From assembly GCA_029006155.1 (NCBI GenBank), contig JAQXGF010000052.1:1-54745 (forward strand): a DNA stretch of 54,745 nt, in the 5' to 3' direction. The stretch comes from Lachnospiraceae bacterium (GTDB lineage: Bacteria; Bacillota; Clostridia; Lachnospirales; Lachnospiraceae). Every line of letters begins with the position of its first letter. Positions within the stretch are counted from its first letter, which is position 1. Below the pieces are notes generated by a model. The model saw only the letters and a list, made by a program, of their open reading frames with translations. It was not told the origin of the DNA and searched no databases. A program made the position numbers and the translations under genes. Shown one piece after another: positions 24,473-33,520 of the stretch.

Positions 24473-25087
24473 ATGATTGCATATTTAAAAGGAATAATTG
24501 TGGAAGTGACGGAGAGCCGGCTGATTCTGGATGTAAATGATGTCGGCTATCTGATTTATATTTCTGGAAGGGATGCGGCGAACATGCCGGGCCGTGGAGA
24601 AGAGGTGAAGATCCATACATACCTCAATGTAAAAGAAGATGCCATGCAGCTGTTTGGATTTCTCTCGGAAGATGATCTGGAGATGTACCAGCTGCTTCTG
24701 AATGTCAATGGTATTGGGCCGAAGGCAGCGCTTGGTGTATTATCGGTGCTGACGTCGGATGACCTGCGGTTTGCAGTGCTCGCAGACGATGCGAAAGCGA
24801 TTGCAAAGGCTCCGGGCATCGGGAATAAGACGGCGCAGAAGCTGATCCTGGAGCTGAAGGACAAGCTGAGTCTGGAAGAGGCATTTGAGAAGAAGCTTGG
24901 AAAGGCGCAGGATGCGATGCCACTTGTGGCAGACTCAGATGCGAAGACAGAGGCGCTCGAGGCGTTGACTGCGCTTGGATATTCAGCGAGCGATGCGTTA
25001 AAGGCCGTGCGAAAGGCCGGGATTACAGAGGATATGGATACCGAGACGATTTTGAAGCTTGCACTGAAGCAGATTTCGTTTCTATAG
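24473..25087 (+). CDS. ruvA: Holliday junction branch migration protein RuvA
   Basis: A 204-residue protein, the usual size, that binds four-way junctions as tetramers and recruits RuvB. It begins MIAYLKGII; helix-hairpin-helix motifs are seen as LLNVNGIGPKAAL and APGIGNKTAQKLILEL, and the C-terminal domain III that contacts RuvB is present. ATG 24473 has GGAG upstream; the in-frame ATG at 24431 overlaps the terminator and was rejected. RuvC is not adjacent, as is usual in Firmicutes. Confidence 0.96.
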   Translation: MIAYLKGIIVEVTESRLILDVNDVGYLIYISGRDAANMPGRGEEVKIHTYLNVKEDAMQLFGFLSEDDLEMYQLLLNVNGIGPKAALGVLSVLTSDDLRFAVLADDAKAIAKAPGIGNKTAQKLILELKDKLSLEEAFEKKLGKAQDAMPLVADSDAKTEALEALTALGYSASDALKAVRKAGITEDMDTETILKLALKQISFL

Positions 25088-25127
25088 CGGGATGAATGGT
25101 GGATATCCGTTGATGATGGAGTGAAAA

Positions 25128-26132
25128 ATGGCGAAAAGAATGATCAGCACCGATGTGACAGAAGAGGACTACCGGACGGAGCCGGGGCTTCGCCCGCAGA
25201 AACTCTCAGATTATATCGGACAGGAAAAAGCAAAAAATACGCTGAAAATATTTATCGAGGCAGCAAGGCAGCGACATGATTCTCTGGATCATGTATTGCT
25301 GTATGGCCCGCCTGGACTGGGTAAGACGACACTGGCTGGGATCGTGGCGAATGAGATGGGCGTGAATATCAAGATTACGTCCGGTCCGGCGATTGAGAAG
25401 CCAGGTGAGATGGCGGCGATTCTGAACAATTTGCAGGAGGGGGATGTCCTGTTTGTCGATGAGATCCACCGCCTGAACCGTCAGGTGGAGGAAGTCCTGT
25501 ATCCGGCGATGGAGGACTTTTCGATCGACATCGTGATCGGAAAAGGAGCGGCGGCGCGTTCGATCCGACTGGATCTTCCGCATTTTACCCTGATCGGGGC
25601 GACGACACGGGCAGGCATGCTGACAGCACCTCTGCGTGACCGGTTTGGTGTCGTACATCATCTGGAATTTTACACGGAAAAAGAGCTGCAGACGATCGTG
25701 ATCCGTTCTGCGGCGGTGCTCGGTGTACAGATCGACAACCGCGGTGCACTGGAGATCGCGAAGCGTTCCCGCGGGACGCCACGTCTGGCAAACCGGCTTT
25801 TAAAGCGCGTCCGCGATTATGCCCAGGTGCGGTATGAGGGACGGATCACAGCTGAGATCGCATCAGAGGCACTCGATCTGCTGGAAGTGGACCGTCATGG
25901 CCTGGATGCGACCGACCGTGCGATTTTGCTTCTGATGATTGAGAAGTTCGGAGGCGGCCCGGTCGGGCTGGATACGCTTTCCGCTGCGATTGGCGAGGAC
26001 TCCGGCACGATTGAGGATGTCTACGAGCCGTACCTGATCAAGAATGGTTTCATCAATCGCACCCCAAAGGGGCGGGTTGCCACGGACCTGGCCTACACCC
26101 ATTTAGGCAAAGTCCGCCCACAAACCGAATAA
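25128..26132 (+). CDS. ruvB: Holliday junction DNA helicase RuvB
   Basis: A 334-residue AAA+ motor. Walker [10 protein letters not shown] is near residues 63-71, Walker B FVDEIHRL, sensor 1 GATTRAG and the arginine-finger region APLRDRFG; the C-terminal winged helix ([13 protein letters not shown]) is complete. It pumps DNA through RuvA-bound junctions during recombinational repair. It follows ruvA by 40 bases in the usual ruvAB operon. Confidence 0.97.
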   Translation: MAKRMISTDVTEEDYRTEPGLRPQKLSDYIGQEKAKNTLKIFIEAARQRHDSLDHVLLYGPPGLGKTTLAGIVANEMGVNIKITSGPAIEKPGEMAAILNNLQEGDVLFVDEIHRLNRQVEEVLYPAMEDFSIDIVIGKGAAARSIRLDLPHFTLIGATTRAGMLTAPLRDRFGVVHHLEFYTEKELQTIVIRSAAVLGVQIDNRGALEIAKRSRGTPRLANRLLKRVRDYAQVRYEGRITAEIASEALDLLEVDRHGLDATDRAILLLMIEKFGGGPVGLDTLSAAIGEDSGTIEDVYEPYLIKNGFINRTPKGRVATDLAYTHLGKVRPQTE

Positions 26133-26274
26133 AAAGGTTGTATTTCTCCCAAATTCGACTATAATGTTCAGTATAACAGTTCTGTGCAGCAGCAAAATGC
26201 GAAGCAAAAGGGTCTGTAGCCTGCGCACAGAATGTCCGGTATACATTTATATTGAGAAAGGAACAGACACATTC

Positions 26275-26673
26275 ATGTCGGCCAAGAATAATACACAGGT
26301 AATTATAGCGGGAAAGATTTATACCTTAAGCGGTTATGAGAGCGAGGAATATTTGCAGAGGGTAGCGTCTTACCTGAATGGAAAGATTTCGGAGTTCCGG
26401 AATCTCGATGGATATCACAGGCTTTCACCGGAGATGCGGAGCATTCTGCTGAATCTGAATACGGCGGATGACTATTTTAAGGTAAAGAAAAAGGTGGAAG
26501 AGCTGGAGCGGGAGCTTTCCGAAAAAGATCAGGAGATCTATGAGTTCAAGCATGAGATGATCACGGCACAGATCCGGCTCGAAAATGCGGAAAAAGAGGC
26601 AAAGGCTCTCGAAGAGCGAAATGCACAGCTGCAAAAGGAGCTTGTCCGGCTGGAAGCACAGAGAAACGCATAA
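26275..26673 (+). CDS. zapA: Cell division protein ZapA
   Basis: A 132-residue protein. Residues 1-70 match ZapA (VIIAGKIYTLSGYESEEYLQRVASYLN); residues 75-130 form a long charged coiled coil. ZapA bundles FtsZ filaments at the division site. I chose ATG 26275; AAAGGA lies 12 bases upstream, slightly far. An in-frame ATG at 26164 would add 37 residues not seen in the family. A 140-base gap separates it from ruvB. Confidence 0.85.
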   Translation: MSAKNNTQVIIAGKIYTLSGYESEEYLQRVASYLNGKISEFRNLDGYHRLSPEMRSILLNLNTADDYFKVKKKVEELERELSEKDQEIYEFKHEMITAQIRLENAEKEAKALEERNAQLQKELVRLEAQRNA

Positions 26674-26757
26674 ATCACACGGCTGCAATTATTGACATAT
26701 TCTTTTGCAGAAGAGGGTATGGCATGGCTGCAGCTTTTTCATTATCAGGAGGATAGA

Positions 26758-29202
26758 ATGGTTGAATTACTCGCACCGGCAGGCTCCTATGAGAGCCTGC
26801 GCGCGGCTGTAAATGCAGGCGCGGATGCTGTATATATCGGAGGAAGCAGGTTCGGCGCGCGTGCCTATGCGGACAATCCGGATGAGGATGCGCTGCTCGA
26901 TGGAATTAGATACTGCCATTTGCACGGGAAAAAGCTCTATATGACGGTCAATACACTTCTAAAAGAGGAAGAGCTGGAACAGGAACTGTATTCTTATCTG
27001 CTTCCATATTATCAGGCAGGTCTGGATGGAGTGATTGTGCAAGACTTTGGCGTAGTGCAGTATTTCATGGAACGTTTTCCTCAGCTTCCGGTGCATGCCA
27101 GCACACAGATGACGATTACCGGGTGTGACAGTGTGCGCATACTGCAACGGCACGGTGTCACAAGGGTCGTCCCGGCGCGGGAGCTGTCGCTGAACGAGGT
27201 ACGGCAGATCATAGAGGAGACCGGGATCGAGGTCGAGACCTTTGTACATGGAGCGCTCTGCTACTGTTATTCCGGACAGTGTCTGTTCAGCAGCATGATC
27301 GGAGGCCGGAGTGGCAACCGGGGACGCTGTGCGCAGCCATGTCGGCTTCCGTTTCGACGGGAAGACGGGGAGCGGAAAGCGCTTGGCAGCCAGAGCTATC
27401 TTCTGAGTACGAAAGATCTGTGTACGCTGGAACTGCTTCCGGAGATTGTCGGGGCAGGGATTGCATCTTTGAAGATCGAAGGCCGGATGAAACGGCCGGA
27501 GTACACGGCCGGAGTCGTGAGCATTTACCGGAAATACCTGGACCGTCTGGAACAGATGGGTGGGAAGCCAAAACGCTGGAAGGTAGAGCCGGAGGATCTG
27601 CGTACCCTTATGGATCTGTACAACCGCGGTGGCTTTACGGACGGCTACTATCATCAGTACAATGGACCGGAGATGATGTCAATGGAGCGTCCGAACCATT
27701 TCGGGACAGAGGCAGTCCGGCTGTCCGAGCAGAAAAAGGGTGGATGGCGTGCAGAGGCACTCGAGGCGCTGCATCCGGGGGATGTGCTGGAGAGCCATGA
27801 CGCCTCGCTGGAGCTGACGGTGAAGGATGAGGTAAAGACGGGAGGCAATCTTGCCCTTCCGAAAAAAAGCATCCGGCTAAATGGAAGAAAGGCTATGGTG
27901 CTGTACCGCACAAAGTCAGAGCAGTTGCTGCGCAGCCTTCGGGAAGCATATGTAGAGCAGGATCAGAAGATAAAAATTAATGGAGCCTTAAAGATTTCCG
28001 CATGGGAACCTGCTATACTGGAGTTGTATTGCGGCGCTGTGCGGGTGGAAGTCCGTTCGGAAGAGATCGCACAGCCGGCCGAGTCGCGTCCGATGGATGC
28101 TGCGGCAGCCAGAAAGCAGATGGAAAAGACCGGGAACACCCTGTATGCATTTGAGCAGCTCACGGTCTCTGTCGAGGATGGACTGTTTTTCCCGTTGCGT
28201 GCATTAAACGAACTGCGCAGACAGGGGATTGAGGCGTTGACGGAAAAGCTGCTTGGCCGTTATGCCAGAAACGAGCATCTGCAGCACGAAGAGCTGGACA
28301 GGGCGGAACTGCGGGTGGACAAAGAGCACGCATCACACAGATCGGATGGGCCGCAGCTTACCGTATCGGTCCTGACAACGGATCAGCTAGAAGCGGTGGT
28401 ACAGCAGCCAGAGAAGATTGCCGGTGTGTATGTGGATCTGCTGGTGGCTGGTACTGGGAGATACCAGATAGACGTCGGAACGTTGCGTGCGCTTGTGAAA
28501 AAGACAAAAGAAGTAGGTCTTTTTTGCTGGCTGAATTTTCCACCGGTCTTTCGGGAACGGGATCGCAGGCTGCTGGAGCAAGCGGCGATGCAGGAGCTTC
28601 TGCCGGAATTTGACGGCTTTTTGCTCCACACATTAGACGAGCTTGGCTATGTGCAGCTGCGAGGCAGAGATGGTCAGATCTGGATTGGAGACGATACTTT
28701 TTATGCGTACAATGGGAAAGCATCCGAATTTCTGATACAGGAAGGAATCGGCAGACGAACCCTTCCGGCGGAGCTGAACTTTAAAGAGCTGCTGCAGCTT
28801 TGCAGTGCACAGCCGAATGGAGAGACCGAGCTTGTCGTCTATGGGCGGCAGGCGCTGATGCATTCCGCACAATGTGTCACAAAGAATACCTCCGGCTGCA
28901 CACAGATGCCGGAGTGCAGTTACTTAAAGGACCGGAAGCGTGCAGAGTTCCCGGTTGTGAATCGATGCGTTACCTGCTGCAATACGATCTATAATTCCGT
29001 GCCGCTGGATCTGACCGGCTGCCGAAAGGAGATTGAGGCGCTCTCGCCGGACGTTGTGCGTGTGGCGTTTACCGTGGAGTCGGGAGCGGAGACCGCTGAG
29101 ATACTGAAACGATTAAAGCAGTGGCATACGGACGGACAGGCATTTTTTGCACCGGATGGGCAGGACGGAACACGGGGACATTTCAGAAGAGGGGTCGAAT
29201 AG
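26758..29202 (+). CDS. U32 family protein with DUF3656-like C-terminus (RlhA/TrhP type)
   Basis: An 814-residue protein starting MVELLAPAGS, the U32 signature start. The conserved cysteine region HGALCYCYSGQC with GGRSGNRGRCAQPCR lies near residues 164-195; further cysteines in the C-terminal part (about residues 705-745) include a CxxC. Although named peptidases, well-studied members (RlhA, TrhP) take part in rRNA or tRNA hydroxylation. The target here cannot be read from sequence. AGGAGG precedes ATG 26758. ftsW starts 3 bases after its stop. Confidence 0.85.
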   Translation: MVELLAPAGSYESLRAAVNAGADAVYIGGSRFGARAYADNPDEDALLDGIRYCHLHGKKLYMTVNTLLKEEELEQELYSYLLPYYQAGLDGVIVQDFGVVQYFMERFPQLPVHASTQMTITGCDSVRILQRHGVTRVVPARELSLNEVRQIIEETGIEVETFVHGALCYCYSGQCLFSSMIGGRSGNRGRCAQPCRLPFRREDGERKALGSQSYLLSTKDLCTLELLPEIVGAGIASLKIEGRMKRPEYTAGVVSIYRKYLDRLEQMGGKPKRWKVEPEDLRTLMDLYNRGGFTDGYYHQYNGPEMMSMERPNHFGTEAVRLSEQKKGGWRAEALEALHPGDVLESHDASLELTVKDEVKTGGNLALPKKSIRLNGRKAMVLYRTKSEQLLRSLREAYVEQDQKIKINGALKISAWEPAILELYCGAVRVEVRSEEIAQPAESRPMDAAAARKQMEKTGNTLYAFEQLTVSVEDGLFFPLRALNELRRQGIEALTEKLLGRYARNEHLQHEELDRAELRVDKEHASHRSDGPQLTVSVLTTDQLEAVVQQPEKIAGVYVDLLVAGTGRYQIDVGTLRALVKKTKEVGLFCWLNFPPVFRERDRRLLEQAAMQELLPEFDGFLLHTLDELGYVQLRGRDGQIWIGDDTFYAYNGKASEFLIQEGIGRRTLPAELNFKELLQLCSAQPNGETELVVYGRQALMHSAQCVTKNTSGCTQMPECSYLKDRKRAEFPVVNRCVTCCNTIYNSVPLDLTGCRKEIEALSPDVVRVAFTVESGAETAEILKRLKQWHTDGQAFFAPDGQDGTRGHFRRGVE

Positions 29203-29205
29203 GCT

Positions 29206-30999
29206 ATGACGAATCTTATCATACAGGTTTCGAAGTACCTGATTATTATTTTGATGGCGCTGTATACCTTGCAGTGCTATACCGTATTCGGCAAGAAGGA
29301 TGAAGATGAGCGGGAATATCTGTTCCTGCGGCAGAACATGCTGATGTTTGCCATGCATTTTGTGGCGTTTACGGTACTGTACCTGCAGCGGACGGAGCTG
29401 ACGCTCCTGCTGTTTTACGGCGCACAGGCGCTGTATCTGGCAGCCGTGCTCGTTCTGTTCCGGAATCTGTATCCGCTGGCTTCCCGTCTGCTGATTAATA
29501 ACATGTGTATGCTGATCTGTACAGGATTTATTATGATCACCCGTCTGGATTATGACAAGAGCATCAAGCAGTTTAAGATCGCGGTGATCTCGACGGTCGT
29601 GGCGCTGCTCATTCCGATCATCATCCGGAAGCTGCGGTTTATCACGAAAATGTACTGGTTTTACACGCTGGCGGGCATCGGGCTGCTGGCACTCGTCGCG
29701 ATTGCGGCGACTTCGACCTATGGTGCAAAGCTGTCCTTTAATTTTGGTGGCATTTCCGTACAGCCGTCCGAATTTGTAAAGATCATCTATGTATTTGCGA
29801 TTGCCGGGCTTTTGACGAATGCGAAAGATTTTAAAAAGCTTGTGATCGCTACGGCGCTGGCAGCGATCCATGTGCTGATCCTTGTCGTATCGAAAGATCT
29901 CGGAAGTGCGATGATCTTCTTCGTCACGTATCTGGTGATGCTGTTCGTATCTACCCGAAATCCGTTCCTTGTGCTGACCGGGATTCTGGCCGGTTCCGGA
30001 GCGGCAGTCGGGGCGTATTTCCTGTTTGCCCATATCCGTGTGCGGGTGCAGGCGTGGAAGGATCCGTTTAAGGATTATCAGGGTGGCGGATACCAGATCT
30101 GCCAGTCGCTGTTTTCCATCAGTGCGGGAAGCTGGTTCGGGACCGGGCTATGCCAGGGTTCACCGAACGCGATTCCGTTTGTAGAACAGGACTTTATGTT
30201 TTCTGCCATTGCGGAGGAGCTTGGCACGATCTTTGGCATCTGCCTGATTCTCATCTGCATGAGCTGTTTCATCATGTTTGTGAATATCGCGATGCAGCTT
30301 TCGAACCGCTTTTACCGTCTGGTAGCGGTGGGACTTGGAAGCACTTACGCAGCGCAGATTTTTCTGACGATTGGCGGAGGCATCAAGCTCATTCCGATGA
30401 CGGGTGTGACACTTCCGTTTGTGAGCTACGGCGGCAGCTCGATGCTGAGCACACTCATTATGTTTGCGGTTGTGCAGGGACTGTACATGCTGCAGCGGGA
30501 TGAGGAAAAGAAGAGCCGGGAAAAGCAGCTGCAGAAGCAGATGGCAGCCGGAGCGGCTTATGCGAATGGCGGCTATGGATATCCGAATCAGGGCTATGCG
30601 GCACCGGGCTATGGAGCAGGCAGATATGACAATGATCCGACAAACGGCGGGTATGGCAACTATGGTGATGGCTATAGCGCACCGCAGAATGGTGGCTATC
30701 ACGGATATCCGGATGCCTATGGCAATGATCCGCAGGATGGCTACGGGGACGACGGCTATTATGACGAGGACGGTTATCCGCAGGACGGATATGAGGATGG
30801 CTATGGCAATGGCCGTCCGCAGAACGGCTACGACGATGGCTATGGTAACGGTCGTCCGGGTGGCTATGACGATGACTACGACGACGGATATTCCTATGAA
30901 AATAGCGGAGGCGATTATGAGCAGGAAGAAAACAGGGCGTACAGAGACAAACAGTACGGACAGAAAAAGGGGATCGACCGCAGGGCAGGGCGCCGGTAA
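29206..30999 (+). CDS. SEDS glycosyltransferase (FtsW/RodA/SpoVE family) with Tyr/Gly/Asp-rich tail
   Basis: A 597-residue membrane protein. Residues 1-425 are a SEDS core with about ten membrane segments and the motifs VSKDLGSAMIFF (with the catalytic-type Asp), DFMFSAIAEELG and GVTLPFVSYGGSSM. SEDS proteins polymerise peptidoglycan from lipid II with a class B PBP, here the next gene. Residues about 440-597 form a low-complexity tail rich in G, Y, D, N and P, with many NGGYG and DDGYG units; a 24-base unit recurs at 30796-30819 and 30835-30858 with few changes. Most SEDS proteins lack such a tail. The last 83 bases overlap the PBP gene. Confidence 0.88.
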   Translation: MTNLIIQVSKYLIIILMALYTLQCYTVFGKKDEDEREYLFLRQNMLMFAMHFVAFTVLYLQRTELTLLLFYGAQALYLAAVLVLFRNLYPLASRLLINNMCMLICTGFIMITRLDYDKSIKQFKIAVISTVVALLIPIIIRKLRFITKMYWFYTLAGIGLLALVAIAATSTYGAKLSFNFGGISVQPSEFVKIIYVFAIAGLLTNAKDFKKLVIATALAAIHVLILVVSKDLGSAMIFFVTYLVMLFVSTRNPFLVLTGILAGSGAAVGAYFLFAHIRVRVQAWKDPFKDYQGGGYQICQSLFSISAGSWFGTGLCQGSPNAIPFVEQDFMFSAIAEELGTIFGICLILICMSCFIMFVNIAMQLSNRFYRLVAVGLGSTYAAQIFLTIGGGIKLIPMTGVTLPFVSYGGSSMLSTLIMFAVVQGLYMLQRDEEKKSREKQLQKQMAAGAAYANGGYGYPNQGYAAPGYGAGRYDNDPTNGGYGNYGDGYSAPQNGGYHGYPDAYGNDPQDGYGDDGYYDEDGYPQDGYEDGYGNGRPQNGYDDGYGNGRPGGYDDDYDDGYSYENSGGDYEQEENRAYRDKQYGQKKGIDRRAGRR

Positions 31000-32470
31000 A
31001 AAGGTAAAGGTGCGTGAGGTACAGTTTGAACAGGAGCCGGAGATTCACGAAAGCAAAGGGAGAAATACGGAGCTTGGAATTGTCACCTACACGTTTGTGT
31101 TTCTGTTCCTGATGCTGGTCGGGTATCTGATCTATCTGAATGTATTTAAGGCAAAAGAACTGAATTCCAATATGTACAATACCAAGCAGGACGCGAATAT
31201 CGACAAGTACATTCGCGGACCGATCCTCTCTGCAGACGGCAGCGTGCTGGCAGAGACACGTGTAGGGGATGACGGCAGTGAGACTCGCGTTTATCCGTAT
31301 GCAAATACGTTTGCACATGTCATTGGCTATGCGACGAACGGAAAAGCCGGACTGGAGGCATCCTGCAACTACGATCTGCTGGATTCCCATGCATCGGTGC
31401 TGACGCAGCTCAAGGAGTCGGATAATGAAAAGCAGATGGGGGATTCGGTCGTCGTGACGCTAAATGCATCGCTTCAGAACGCGGCGTATCAGGCGCTTGG
31501 CGGCTATAATGGTGCGGTGGTGGCGCTGGAGCCCAAGACCGGAAAGATTCTGGCGATGGTATCCAAGCCGGACTACGATCCGAACTCCATCGCGGAGATC
31601 TGGGAGAGTGTGGTGACGGACAGCTCAAGCAGCGTGCTTTTGAACCGTGCGACGCAGGGACTGTATCCGCCGGGGTCGACATTTAAGATTCTGACGACAC
31701 TGGCGTTCATGCGACAGCAGCCAAACGCTTATAAGACCTTTGATTTCACCTGCGATTCCAGGCTGACGGTCGGTGATATGACGATCAACTGCTACAACAA
31801 CAATGCGCACGGGGAAGAAGACCTGAAGAGTGCATTTGCACATTCCTGTAATACCGCATTTGCGAAAATCGGCCTGAGTCTGGACAATGATGAATTTCAC
31901 TCCATGTGTGAGGACTTCCTGTTTAATAAGTCGTTGCCGACGACGTTGCAGCACAGTACCTCGCAGTTTGTACTGGATGGGGACTCTTCGGATGGTGAGG
32001 AGATGACGACAGCCATCGGTCAGGGCAATACGCTCGTGACACCGCTTCACATGGCGCTGATCACTGCGACTGTGGCGAATGGCGGTATTATGATGAAGCC
32101 GTATCTTGTCGATCATGTGGAAGCGTCGGATGGCTCCATGGTGACAAAGAACAGCCCGTCCAAATACAAACGTCTCATGACGACAGAGGAAGCGCGGATC
32201 ATCACAGACTTTATGAAGGAGACGGTCGCGAGCGGAACAGCGACCGCGCTGAACGGCTATGGTTTTACGGCAGCAGGCAAGACCGGCTCTGCAGAGTATG
32301 GTGCAAATGGCACAGAGGGGACACATTCCTGGTTCGTTGGCTTTTCCAACGTGGACGATCCGGATCTGGTCGTTGCAGTCATTGCAGAAGACGGCGGTAC
32401 CGGAAGCCAGACGGCGGTTCCGATTGCTGCGTCCGTATTTCAGGCTTACTACAGCATCAAGCAGAGTTAG
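30917..32470 (+). CDS. Class B penicillin-binding protein (transpeptidase)
   Basis: A 517-residue protein: a basic cytoplasmic N-terminus (about 60 residues), one membrane segment (VTYTFVFLFLMLVGYLIYL), and a transpeptidase domain. The active-site motifs are SxxK in PPGSTFK (S254, K257), SxN in HSCNTAF (about 310) and KTG in AGKTGSAEYG (K455). It crosslinks peptidoglycan with the SEDS partner upstream, as in the FtsW-PbpA pairs of Gram-positives. ATG 30917 has GGAGG 5 bases upstream and lies inside ftsW in another frame; the open frame further upstream is the low-complexity shadow of the FtsW tail. Confidence 0.9.
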   Translation: MSRKKTGRTETNSTDRKRGSTAGQGAGKKVKVREVQFEQEPEIHESKGRNTELGIVTYTFVFLFLMLVGYLIYLNVFKAKELNSNMYNTKQDANIDKYIRGPILSADGSVLAETRVGDDGSETRVYPYANTFAHVIGYATNGKAGLEASCNYDLLDSHASVLTQLKESDNEKQMGDSVVVTLNASLQNAAYQALGGYNGAVVALEPKTGKILAMVSKPDYDPNSIAEIWESVVTDSSSSVLLNRATQGLYPPGSTFKILTTLAFMRQQPNAYKTFDFTCDSRLTVGDMTINCYNNNAHGEEDLKSAFAHSCNTAFAKIGLSLDNDEFHSMCEDFLFNKSLPTTLQHSTSQFVLDGDSSDGEEMTTAIGQGNTLVTPLHMALITATVANGGIMMKPYLVDHVEASDGSMVTKNSPSKYKRLMTTEEARIITDFMKETVASGTATALNGYGFTAAGKTGSAEYGANGTEGTHSWFVGFSNVDDPDLVVAVIAEDGGTGSQTAVPIAASVFQAYYSIKQS

Positions 32471-32507
32471 TATATCCGAAGGAATTTTAAATCTCCCCAC
32501 TTTTTTC

Positions 32508-32536
32508 TTGCGCGGGGCGGGAAAAAGAGTTATACT
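32508..32536 (+). promoter_or_regulatory. Possible promoter for the NUDIX gene
   Basis: TTGCGC (32508-32513), 17-base spacer, TATACT (32531-32536), 49 bases before the start. The -35 is weak. Confidence 0.45.
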
Positions 32537-32584
32537 GTCAGCAGTGATTTTTACAAATTCACAACGCGGACAGGGGGAATTGCA

Positions 32585-33037
32585 ATGATCGAAGCAACAA
32601 GCTGTGGCGGTGTGGTGATATTCAGGGGGAAGATACTTGTTCTGTACAAGAGCTATAAGAACAAGTATGAAGGCTGGGTCCTTCCAAAGGGGACCGTGGA
32701 GGCCGGAGAAGATTATAAGGAAACTGCCACCCGTGAGGTGCTGGAGGAGACAGGCGTGCGTGCGTCCATTATCAAGTACGTTGGCAAGAGTCAGTATACG
32801 TTCAACGTACCGGAGGACACGGTATCGAAGGATGTACACTGGTATCTGATGATGGCGGACAGCTACTACAGCAAACCACAGCGAGAGGAGTATTTTGTCG
32901 ACTCGGGATATTACAAATTCCATGAGGCGTACCATCTTTTGAAGTTTTCCAATGAGAAAATGATTCTGGAGAAAGCGTACAACGAATATTTGAATTTGAA
33001 AAAAAATAATCTTTGGGGAAACCGAAAATACTTTTGA
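32585..33037 (+). CDS. NUDIX hydrolase
   Basis: A 150-residue protein with a complete Nudix box, GTVEAGEDYKETATREVLEE followed by TGV (residues about 37-59), the GX5EX7REUXEEXGU pattern that binds metal and the diphosphate. These enzymes cleave nucleoside diphosphate-linked compounds; LPKG before the box resembles the ApnA/diadenosine polyphosphate-type subgroup, but the substrate is not fixed by sequence. It stands alone with its own promoter. Confidence 0.88.
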   Translation: MIEATSCGGVVIFRGKILVLYKSYKNKYEGWVLPKGTVEAGEDYKETATREVLEETGVRASIIKYVGKSQYTFNVPEDTVSKDVHWYLMMADSYYSKPQREEYFVDSGYYKFHEAYHLLKFSNEKMILEKAYNEYLNLKKNNLWGNRKYF

Positions 33038-33038
33038 C

Positions 33039-33082
33039 CACAGATGCCGGGATTCCGTTGACGCGGGATGCCGGCATCTGTG
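33039..33082 (+). terminator. Hairpin after the NUDIX gene
   Basis: CACAGATGCCGG (33039-33050) pairs perfectly with CCGGCATCTGTG (33071-33082) across 20 bases. No T-run, so termination is uncertain. Confidence 0.5.
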
Positions 33083-33113
33083 ACAATCGGACAGATATCC
33101 GGGAAGGAATCGT

Positions 33114-33443
33114 ATGAACTGGTATCGCGTGCCATATTTTGGGCAGACTGCAGAAAAGAGGAAATATAAAATCATGCAGAAGCTGGACGCCGGAGAAAAT
33201 CCGCTTCTGGTTTATCTGATTATGCTGGCCCCGACTCCGGTGAATCAGATGGAGATCGTATCCCCGGCCGAGTATCGCCGACAGCAGCGGCGCAATGGGA
33301 TGGAGCCTCTGATCCTGGGAGCCGCGATTGGGATGGATGAGGCAAAAGCGCTCGCCGGAGAAATTGTGGCGGATGTGTATCGGCTGACGGGGACGGCAGA
33401 TGTAAAGGGGTATTATCTTAAGGAAAAGTCCTTTCGCTTTTGA
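33114..33443 (+). CDS. Hypothetical protein, 109 aa
   Basis: A soluble 109-residue protein, no signal peptide, no membrane segment, no motif I recognise. It starts MNWYRVPYFG, has a KYKIMQKLDAGE helix and a C-terminal half (MDEAKALAGEIVADVYRLTG) likely helical. GGAAGGA precedes ATG 33114 and codon use is like the neighbours, so I believe it is expressed. It lies between a NUDIX gene and a DUF2953-gerW pair, with a 77-base gap to the latter. Confidence 0.65.
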   Translation: MNWYRVPYFGQTAEKRKYKIMQKLDAGENPLLVYLIMLAPTPVNQMEIVSPAEYRRQQRRNGMEPLILGAAIGMDEAKALAGEIVADVYRLTGTADVKGYYLKEKSFRF

Positions 33444-33520
33444 TTTGCTGGGGATGATTGGAACGTTTTGAAAAAACAGGCAGGCATTGATTTTGCCGGA
33501 GTAGGAGGGCACGGGGAGAA

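Noticed and set aside
30464..30916. Longer start for the PBP
   Set aside because: The extra residues are the Met/Thr/Arg-rich frame shadow of the FtsW tail; GGAGG at 30907 fixes the start at 30917.
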